The notes under the pieces are model-generated. The model did no database searches and had not been told where the DNA came from. It saw nothing but the letters and a program-made list of their open reading frames with translations. Position numbers and translations under genes: made by a program. A DNA stretch of 64,000 nucleotides. Origin: Gigaspora rosea. Lineage: Eukaryota; Glomeromycota; Glomeromycetes; Diversisporales; Gigasporaceae. Positions 56,013 through 64,000 of this stretch are shown here, in pieces. Numbering within the stretch: the stretch's first letter is position 1; every line of letters begins with the position of its first letter. The stretch lies in NCBI GenBank assembly GCA_003550325.1, contig QKWP01000116.1, positions 435,007-499,006 on the forward strand, written 5' to 3'.

Positions 56013-57163
56013 CAGAGATGGCACCGAAACCCTTTTTGGCGATTCCGAAAGTTTCGGGTTTCGGATTATAGCTTCCGAAACCTTATCCGAAACTCGAAAC
56101 CTCAACCGAAACCCGAAACCTCAACCGAAACCCGAAACCTCAACCGAAACCCGAAACCTCAACCGAAACCCCGAAACTGCCAAAGCATCAATAATTTATT
56201 TGTTTATTCTCTCCAAAGTTGGCGCCGAAACCCTTTTGTGCCAAATCCGAAAGTTTTGGGCTTCGTTATAACTTCAGAAACCTTATCTGAAACTCGAAAC
56301 CTCACCCGACACCCGAAACCTCATTCGAAACCTGAAACCTCACCTGAACGCCAAAAACTACCCAAAATTCCATATACGTTTATTGCGTTAATGTATTATA
56401 TATCTCTTTCAAATGCACTGATGTATGCTATGTATCTCTTCAATATACACTAATCGCATTGATGTATGTTATATACCTCCTTAAAGAATATAATGAAATT
56501 CGAATATCCAGCGCAATTTGGGCTGGAATGCATCCAACAATTTATTGCATGCGTGCAGTCCTTTTTGTTGTTATGATTCACAAGTATAACATGAAAGGTA
56601 TAATTCAGGAGTTTATATTCTGATAATCAAGGTTGATTTTGCAAGCATCAGTTTTTTTACTTTACTACGTAAAAACTGGTACAATATCAAGCAATAATAA
56701 ATAATTAGTACATCCATATCTAAGTTACCACAAAAATTAAATAAATTGTTGGTATCAAAAGTCATCAAATATTTATCGATTCATCATTGGCAATTTTTTC
56801 TATCGCCCTAGAATTGTAATAACGGTATGACATTAAAAATAAAGTTGACCAGCTTAAAAAAAAACCGAACAAACCGAGGCAGTGAAAAAAAAACATAATT
56901 AAAAAAATGATCTATATAATGTTATAATTTATTCAAAAATAATTTTACATTTTTAGTTCATTAAAAATAAATCAACTATATAATAAATTTTAAAGGCTTC
57001 AATATTATATTTGAGTTTCGGATTATAGGTTTGGGTTTCGGATTATAGTTTCGGGGTTTCGGGTTTCGGGGTTTCGATTTTTTTTAAAAAATCCGAAACT
57101 AGTTTCGGATTAGAACCCTTCCGAAACTAGTTTCGGGTAGGTTTCGTTTCGACGCCATGTTTG
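56013..57163. mobile_element. hAT-type element with CGAAACC repeats
   Basis: Exact 8-bp direct repeat GTCTGGAT at 56005-56012 and 57164-57171. Ends CAGAGATGGCACCGAAACCC and the inverse of CAAACATGGCGTCGAAACG; a CAGAGATGGC start is usual for hAT ends. The left arm has CGAAACCTCAACCGAAACC tandem units and a second diverged block (56220-56345); the right arm has the inverse GGGTTTCGG repeats (57012-57150). No transposase. The 175-codon frame at 55926-56453 crosses the element boundary and is a repeat translation. Confidence 0.85.
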
Positions 57164-57171
57164 GTCTGGAT

Positions 57172-58695
57172 CATCTATTTGTGTATTATGTCGAGTAAAA
57201 GTTTTTTCTAAATTTTGCATTTGATTTCTGATTTGTCGGTTAGATGCTTGGTGTATCTTCATGAGCAGCCACATTGCCCGTTTATCCAAAAAGGAAATTG
57301 TTATTCGAATATTTATATCATGCGACAATCTTCTGCACTCTGTGCAGAACTTTCACGTATTGAAGAATGCTCATAAAGAACAGCTTTTCTAAAAAAAAAA
57401 TTGGCCAGATAATTGACAGTTTTATTGCGCCAACTTTTACATTGATATCACATGATAATTGCATCATTCACGTCATCCTTTTTTGAAATTCTATGCTAAC
57501 CCCGTTTTTCTCACACAGAATCTTTTTATCTTTATTAAACATATTTCTTTATTTTCTCTTTTATTACTCAGTACGTGTTTAATATTTCACCTTGCCCGTT
57601 TAATTTTACAGAAAAATCCGCACATCTCAAAATGCATACCATTTTTTACTCCGCACTTATCTTCAGCCATATACGTCGTTCCAAAGTAATCAATATGACC
57701 GAACGAAAGCCCTTTTTGCCGATTACCATAATTCAATACCTCCACATGTGACTTCATGTTTCGCCAAATAAATTTAGTAAGCACGTCAATTTTACCTAAG
57801 CTTGAATTTATTCAGTAGCTCGCTAATTAATTTATACCTTCATGTAGAACGATTACTTGTTAATCGCAATGCATCTTACCGATTTGCCATGCTTTCATAA
57901 TCAAGTTTCAATCGTCGTTGCGATTAACTTTAAACCATGAGTTTTTTAAATTTTCAAATTTCGTAAAATTTCGTCTACCACTATTCATCTATTTTAGCTT
58001 CTTTAGGCTTAATAATTCGAAGAATATATTTCTAAAACATACACTCAACAATTTAACGTCTGTTGCTTTATTACTAACCTACATATTGACCTACATATTG
58101 TTATAAACACAATGAAAAATGTAAATGACGAGTTGACCGGGCCAACCATTCTATTAGAGAATTTTACGCGTGAGAAACTATAAATTAATTGATAAATAAC
58201 AATTATACTAAAATGTAAATTAATTATTTATTCGCTTAAATATACAGTTATTATATAATTTTAAAATATAATAATAGACTGATAATTTAAGTCTATATGT
58301 ATAAATTATTCACTACATTTACCTACTTCTTTATAATAATTAATTTTCTCCATATACATTTTCTTACTTATCTGTTAACTCAGTTATTCTTGTCTAGCCA
58401 TCCATTACATTCGCTTGCCTACTACCACCATCTATTAACCTACCTATTCATTATATTCATTAGTTTTCCTTATGATGTTCGCTTTCCCATTCTATCATCC
58501 CAACTTTTACCTGCCTATCATATTTACTTACTACATCATATCTTAAGAACCTTTACTTACTAACTTTATCCACATACAGAATAATAATTTATAATCAACT
58601 TTGTTAGGAATATTGATTAAATTTATAATACTCAAAACTTTGATTACATCCTAGCCAGCCCGATCCACTCACATCTTCCGTTCCTGGTTTTGCGT
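57172..58695. other. No confident gene
   Basis: Small frames (57110-57328 minus, 57459-57689 plus, 58297-58563 plus) have no recognisable domains; the last is a pyrimidine-rich low-complexity tract. If the hAT-type insertion is removed, the minus-strand frame at 57328-57164 continues only a few codons before a stop. Confidence 0.35.
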
Positions 58696-58700
58696 AGTTG

Positions 58701-59094
58701 CCCTATAAGAAAAGTGGTCCGGGGTACGACTGGCACGGGTTTGTCTGGATAGGCACGTGTCATGTGGCACGTAAAGGCATGAAACACGAACCAAAACGGG
58801 ACAGAATGGCTCGTATATTCGTTTTACGGTATTGACACGTGCATTGGGTGGCACATATGAGCACGTTTTATTTCGTTACTTTACGTGTATTACCCGTGCC
58901 AAAACCCGTAAGTTTTGGTTTAGTAAAGTGCAGCAAAATCCGGTCCATTTACGGTCCAAAATGTCCGTCAATTCGGACCAATTCAACGTGCCAACACGGA
59001 TCACAGACGTACAAACCCGGACATCCGCCCGTTCCACACTTAACCGTGTCTCTCCGTAGAAACACGTGACTACACGGACCACATTTTCATAGGG
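58701..59094. mobile_element. MITE of the CCCTATRARAAAAGTGGTCC family, 394 bp
   Basis: Ends CCCTATAAGAAAAGTGGTCC and the inverse of CCCTATGAAAATGTGGTCCG; TTG lies on both sides as a possible 3-bp duplication. The interior is relatively GC-rich with GGCACG and CGTGCC motifs. Frames on both strands (58832-59082) reflect this composition and are not genes. Confidence 0.75.
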
Positions 59095-59520
59095 TTGCAG
59101 ACCGAAATGAAATTTAGTAGTAAATATTCATAAATAAATTATTTTAACCATGTTTTTAATAAGTACGCCTACTTGGCGTCCCAGGAAATAATGCCTGGTA
59201 AATGTAAAAAAAAATGTTTTAATACTCACTAGGTGTTATAAGTGAATGAAATTAAATAGTAAATATTTATAATTCAAATAACTTATTCTAAATATTTAGA
59301 TCGATAAAATTCGTTTACTCACAATGCAAATAAGGTGAATTAAATAGTCAATATTTATGAATAGCTTATGTTAATCTTTGGATTAATAAATGTCCTTTAT
59401 ATTCGTGGATTATAATGAACATTTATTATAAAATGCTCCTATGGTGGTTTTGTATCTATTATATTTGTATAGATTTTTCTCAATTTTTATAAGTTTTATA
59501 TATAAACTTTTTATCTCAAA
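59095..59520. other. Non-coding; weak GTAAATATTYATAA repeats
   Basis: AATTAAATAGTAAATATTTA-type words recur here and again at 59690-59870, suggesting a very degenerate tandem array around the TTAGGG-core copy. Confidence 0.45.
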
Positions 59521-59524
59521 TTCG

Positions 59525-59665
59525 TCATGCTATTTAGGGTTAGGTTAAGGTTTGTGAGGAGTTTTTAGGGGCGTAGAACATTTTTACTTAAAGCAACGCG
59601 TACTAATTGATTGGCTACTTTTTGAAATAATTAATATAGGTGGCAAAACACCATAGGCACGCACG
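59525..59665 (+). repeat. Degenerate copy of the TTAGGG-core family
   Basis: TTTAGGGTTAGGTTAAGG, then GGGGCGTAGAACATTTTTAC and ACTAATTGATTGGCTAC, in the family order. Confidence 0.5.
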
Positions 59666-59875
59666 TTTTAGTAAAAGTAATAATGAAAATTAAACAGTAA
59701 ATATTTTATTTTAGATCTTAGATTAATAAATGTTTTTATACACTAAGTTCTATAAGCAATGAAATTTAATAGTAAATAACATAATTCGAATAATTTATTT
59801 CAGGCCTAGTTTAATAAAATGTTTTTATATTCACTAAGCGCTGTAAAATAAATAAAATTAAATAATAATATTCAT

Positions 59876-60025
59876 GTCGTGGTTGAAGTTGCACTTGAAG
59901 TTACACTTGTCTAAAATTACCTGCTAACGCATGCAAGATGATTTAATTTCAGGGTAATTTCAGTCAAGTGCAATTTCAAGCACCTGAAGTTATAACATCA
60001 ATCAGTGTAAACTTCAGTTACGACA
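59876..60025. repeat. CTTGCATGC / CCTGAAATT palindromic repeat, copy 2
   Basis: Inverse relative of 10660-10800, with TTGAAGTTGCACTTGAAGTT and CAAGCACCTGAAGTTATAAC arms around ACGCATGCAAGATGA. Confidence 0.55.
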
Positions 60026-60163
60026 TTCATAACTCGAATAGCTTATTTAAATGCATAACTTCGACAAATATTGTTAAATTTTATAAGTTCCTATATTGTA
60101 TCAATATCTGACCCGCCTGGACCACTATTTTCTTGCCCATATCGGGTCTCTAGGCATAGCATC

Positions 60164-60467
60164 CAGTTAAATATCTGATGTTCTCAGTGTTCTCAAGAAC
60201 ATTTAAAAAAATTTGAGAACATTGTATTTAAAAATTATGTTCTCTTTTGAGAACCAATTAAGAACATAAAATTTATAATTTATGTTCTCATATAATATAT
60301 AGAAAATTTATAATTTATGTTCTCATATAATATATAGAAAATATATAATCTCTATTTTTTATTTTATTTTTTATTTACCATTAAGAACATTAAAATGTTT
60401 ATGAGAACATAAATTACAAATTTATGTTCTCAAAGAACAAAAAAAAATTTTCAGATATTTAACACTG
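60164..60467. mobile_element. hAT-type MITE, 304 bp
   Basis: Exact 8-bp direct repeat ATAGCATC at 60156-60163 and 60468-60475. Ends CAGTTAAATATCTGA and the inverse of CAGTGTTAAATATCTGA. The interior is made of alternating TTATGTTCTCA and TGAGAACATAA words. Confidence 0.9.
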
Positions 60468-60475
60468 ATAGCATC

Positions 60476-60665
60476 TGATCATGAACTTTAAATAACCCAC
60501 CGATCGCAAATGGCTCGGGCCGTTTCTCAAATAGCCCAGGTCATCTCCGAGTTTAAATGACCGTAATGACCAGTCATTTTGAGGTTATTTCAGGACATTT
60601 GCAAAATAGGCAAATGACCAGGTCATTTATCATCCCTGCATTATACTGTAATGACAAACGTAACT
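60476..60665. repeat. GTCATTT-rich repeat
   Basis: AATGACCAGTCATTTTGAGG, AAATGACCAGGTCATTTATC and similar words. Possibly a remote member of the family at 38555 and 55535. The 60666-61085 stretch that follows has a 101-codon minus-strand frame (60841-61146) with no recognisable domain. Confidence 0.4.
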
Positions 60666-61087
60666 TTGGCAAGCTTAAAATATTTTCCGCTAAGCAAAAT
60701 TTGGCCCGTTGATTAAGGCGCTTGAGAACGCCCTAAATTTCAGTAATTTTCTCGTTAATTATGCGTGTTAAATTTGATCACTTGACTAGAACATGACCTG
60801 CATTGGAATTCTACTGTTGCGAAAATTACATTATAATCCGTTACAAATGAGTGAAAATCAATCTATCAAAACTTACGCAAATTTGCATAAAAAAATAACG
60901 GACGAAGAAAATTAAAAAATCCAGCGCTCTACATATAATTATTAATACAATGAAATATGAGATCCTTAACAGCAAAAGGTATGGGTCAAAAAATTTTTTC
61001 AAAGAAACTTTTATGTCTTGAAGAATTAGATTAATTAAAATAAAATTAAAAGTTGTAATTTTTTGGCCCATTCCCTCTTTTGCTGTG

Positions 61088-61222
61088 AGGCGGCTATAGA
61101 TGCTTGACGAAACTATTTCGCCTGACGAAACCATAAGTTTCGTCATAGTTTCGTCACTGACGAAATGACGAAACTATTATGTTTCAGGTCACGTGAGTTT
61201 CGTCAGGCATCATTAGAGGCGG
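61088..61222. mobile_element. Palindromic TTTCGTCA element
   Basis: AGGCGGCTATAGATGCTTGA with CGAAACT at the left pairs with the inverse of GGCCGCCTCTAATGATGCCT with GACGAAACT. The interior has repeated TTTCGTCA / TGACGAAA. It is the best-bounded of the four such clusters. Confidence 0.65.
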
Positions 61223-61699
61223 CCCATATATACCTTCTAATCGGAATTTGATATTGCGTTTTATTGATCTTGTTTACTATTCGTGCGTTTTAATTGGTCA
61301 ATATTATCTAGGTTCCAGTGGAAAATTTCACTGGAGCCACTGGAATGCTGGAAAAATTTAGGCTTCTAGTAGGATTTCAGAATTACAGTGGCAACACTGA
61401 TAAGAAAGATAGCAAAAATTATTCAACACAACCGAAACTACGAAGAATACAATAGGTTAAAATGTTAGTTCAAATATCCTCTTAATGCTAGTTAATAAAA
61501 ATATTTAAGAATATTACCTGTAACTGGTAAAAAGCAAGTTTTCGATAAAGCTGTTATTAGCATATTTTACGTAAGCTTTACTCGCATATGGAGATTGGTC
61601 GATCCAAGCCAAGATCAGGAAGTTTCGAGAGGTGTTGACTAATAAGTGTGACAGTTGCTTAACAAACCCTATACAATTTAATACTTTTTATTAATAAAC

Positions 61700-62290
61700 T
61701 TAGTGTTAAGTAATAGGGTGTGATAAATAAACTTACAATAGAAAATAATTCCAAATTGAACTAACACAACCTTAATTATATAGAAATATGATAATTCCAA
61801 CTCAACCTTAACTACATATAGTGATCACTGGAATGGTAAGTAAGTTATATAAAAAATTTTTTGCAGTAATTCATAATAGAAATTACAATTACTCCAATAT
61901 AGACTAACTCAAGTTTTGCAACAAAGTTTTTTTTATAGTAGCTTACAACAGAAACCATAATAATTCCAATACAATTTAACAAAAATTTTTATAGCAACTC
62001 ATTATATAAATCAAAATAATTTTAATACAATCTAAATCAACCTTAGCAACATATTGTAATTACTGGAATAGTAAATAAACTCTGTACCTGTACTGATCTT
62101 TCTGCAATTTTTTATAGCAATGCAATAAAAATAATAGTAATTCTAATGCAACCCAACTAACCTAACCCACATTATACATCATTAGAATAGTGAGCGAGTT
62201 TTGTAACAAAATTTTTTAAAGCAACTCATGATACATAGAAATCACATTAATTTCAATAACAACTTTAATCATGTACTAAAATTCAAAATA
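61700..62290 (+). repeat. Degenerate tandem array, about 70-115 bp units
   Basis: About six units built on TAGCAACTCATAATAGAAAT, ATAATTCCAATACAA and CTGGAATAGTAAATAAAC. No coding sequence. Confidence 0.7.
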
Positions 62291-62589
62291 ATGCTTCTAT
62301 GAATTGTTTTACAACTATTGTATTATAAAAGATTAGCTAATTTGGATAATAATATTGGAATATTAAATATTGGCATTATTATAAAATTGGTTTGGGTTGA
62401 TCAAGATAATAATAAAGAATTTGAATATTATAAAAATCTGATAATTTGGGTTTTGAGGTGCAATATGTAATTTAGCTTAATTTTTAACAAAGTGGTAATT
62501 ATTGCTAATTGAGATATTTAGTTAGGATTAAGTTATATGCGACGCATGTGATAATGTCGCCTGTAGATCACCTCTGTATCGATAAAGTT

Positions 62590-62835
62590 TAGTTTTTGTT
62601 AGTTTAGGGTTAGAGTGAGCACCTAGGTTTAGGGTCAGGATTTGTGGGGTATATAGGAAATCGCTCAAGGAAAACTTTTTGTTAGAGCACGGAAGGTGGT
62701 TTCCTATGCAGATTTTGAGTAATAAGCGATTTTTGTTGTTTTTTTGATAAAACGAACGTTTGTTTTGAATTTTCTGATCGTGTTACGTTACACGAGATCC
62801 TGAAATCTGATTGGTTCGGTGATACATAAGCCGCT
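62590..62835 (+). mobile_element. Best-preserved TTAGGG-core element
   Basis: Core order: TTTAGGGTTAGAGTGAGCAC, GGTTTAGGGTCAGGATTTG, CGCTCAAGGAAAACTTTTTG, TTAGAGCACGGAAGGTGG, TTTCCTATGCAGATTTTGAG, ACGAACGTTTGTTTTGAATT, GTGTTACGTTACACGAGATC and CTGATTGGTT. The outer ends (GACGCATGTGATAATGTCGC at the left against the inverse of the 62838-62858 region) pair only weakly, so the boundaries are uncertain. Confidence 0.6.
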
Positions 62836-62859
62836 GTCACTTATGTGACAAATTACTTT

Positions 62860-63455
62860 ACTCTTTATATACTATATAATGTATATTTAATTATCTATTT
62901 AAACAATTAATCAAATTTAGGATTTTGACATTTTAATAACAAAAAATAATGTTATGCCAAAATATATATAACTTGAAGTATACATAGGCATTCCAATTAA
63001 TAATATTACTTATAAACACATATATGCGCATGCATGTTTCAATCTACTATAATTTTATAACAAAAAAATGATGAAATGATGATAATAGCATATCTAATAG
63101 CTTTAATTACAATTCATTAGAAAACAAAATAATAAAATTTATTCTGGCACATATTCCAAATTGTCAATTTTTTATTTTAAGATTTTTATTATATAAAATA
63201 TTTTGGTAGATTTCTGAGTTATAATTTTAGTTTTATATATTTTAATTAAAAAATTTTTAATTTTTTTTTAATAAAAATCTTGGTTGTGGGTTTAAATATA
63301 AATTATACATTATTAGAACCAAAAAAATTAGTTTGCAAAACCTAAATTAAAAATTACTTAAAATTTTATTAAGATAACTTATTTTAATTTTAATTGAATG
63401 TGTTCAGCACCTAAAAAAAAAATATAATTATACATTATTTTTAGACAAATTTATA
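62860..63455. other. AT-rich stretch, nothing recognised
   Basis: Long A/T runs without frames or element ends. Confidence 0.4.
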
Positions 63456-63465
63456 AATTATTAAA

Positions 63466-63560
63466 GTTTGGACAAGCTTTGGACAAGCTTGGACAATACT
63501 TGAATATTTGGACATTTTGGTCGTGGACAAGACCAAAAAAGGCTTTGGACAGCCAAAACA
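63466..63560 (+). repeat. TTGGACAAGC short minisatellite
   Basis: TTTGGACAAGC-type words of about 10 bp are repeated six to seven times, with inverse copies (CTTTGGACAGCCAAAA). Confidence 0.7.
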
Positions 63561-63749
63561 TAGATCACTGCTAGCATCTACTAATAGGTTAGCATTCAAA
63601 TCATAAACTTTATTAGATAATACTAGTACATAACGGTGACTACTACTACTGGTAAGAAATTGTTATTTGAGAAACTTTTCGAACAATTGATTCATTGATC
63701 TGTTATCAACTTGTTAAACTGTTCAAAATTTTGAATCACTGACCTACCC

Positions 63750-64000
63750 TATGAAAACTCGATACACGGGAATGCATGTAAAAATACGAAATTGTATGCG
63801 GGTAAGCACGGGTTTCATAATCACTGCACGGAAACTGCACGGAAACTGATCATCCAAAAAATTTAATACACGTTATCACACGAAATATTGAAATCCGTGC
63901 ACTATCGTGCATAGTATTATAACCATTTATTGACGTGTATTAATCTTAATGATCACATAATTTCCGTGCACTAACATGACAATCGTTAAGATTCTTAACG
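63750..64000. repeat. CACGG-rich element, cut by the window end
   Basis: Repeated CACGG / CCGTG words (CTGCACGGAAACTGCACGGA, ATCCGTGCACTATCGTGCAT). Probably part of an inverted-repeat element that continues beyond the window. Confidence 0.4.

Noticed and set aside
55926-56453. 175-codon frame with RNPKPQPKPETSTE-type repeats
   Set aside because: It starts outside and runs into the hAT-type element at its TSD; the repeats come from the CGAAACC minisatellite.
60841-61146. 101-codon minus-strand frame with hydrophobic stretch
   Set aside because: It overlaps the palindromic TTTCGTCA element at its start and shows no family motif; hydrophobicity is expected from AT-rich codons.

Overview
The window is AT-rich, gene-poor eukaryotic DNA. 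It looks like a repeat-rich fungal genome, most likely an arbuscular mycorrhizal fungus (Glomeromycotina). The reasons are an F-box plus ribonuclease-inhibitor-type LRR gene with decayed relatives, a BTB-BACK-TLDc gene, a microsomal P450, a UbiA-family prenyltransferase with 59-66 nt introns, Ty3/gypsy integrase remains and TTAGGG-like motifs. The organism call is inference from gene families, not a database match.

Only two protein genes look intact: the F-box/LRR gene at 6933-8666 (minus) and a three-exon UbiA prenyltransferase at 53835-55039 (plus). Two more are recognisable but broken: the BTB-BACK-TLDc gene at 34112-35686 (plus; no usable acceptor, one frameshift, one in-frame stop) and the P450 at 39271-41010 (minus; two small deletions, one in-frame stop). 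LRR fragments related to the intact gene lie near 20.2, 22.4 and 30.8 kb. These genes form no operon or visible cluster and appear functionally unrelated.

The rest is layered mobile DNA. From 1 to 5.5 kb a decayed minus-strand Ty3/gypsy element is interrupted by a long tRNA-headed SINE-like repeat and by a Tc1/mariner-type inverted-repeat element (TA duplication) that itself holds two smaller elements. From 13.7 to 20 kb lie several palindromic elements, including a hAT-type one with 8-bp duplications and an internal 42-bp minisatellite. From 20.4 to 24.5 kb a degenerate array of about 110 bp units is split by a composite element carrying an LRR fragment. From 24.5 to 28.3 kb there is a segmental duplication, a hAT-type element containing a fold-back element with a triplicated arm, and an exact 165-bp duplication. 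From 29.6 to 32.9 kb lie an LTR, LRR debris, a pogo-like MITE and a hAT-type element with about eight 108-bp repeats. From 41 to 53 kb are many MITEs, one assembly gap (44341-44429) and two solo LTRs, one inside a hAT-type element. From 55.5 to 64 kb are further hAT-type MITEs and tandem arrays.

The most interesting patterns are: (1) four related LTRs, each carrying a different, dyad-symmetric minisatellite on the promoter side of the TATA box; (2) a TTAGGG-containing core shared by at least eight dispersed elements with different ends; (3) repeated examples of hAT-like non-autonomous elements whose interiors are tandem arrays. Boundaries with target-site duplications were read directly from the sequence; family names for elements without transposases rest on end sequence and duplication length only.
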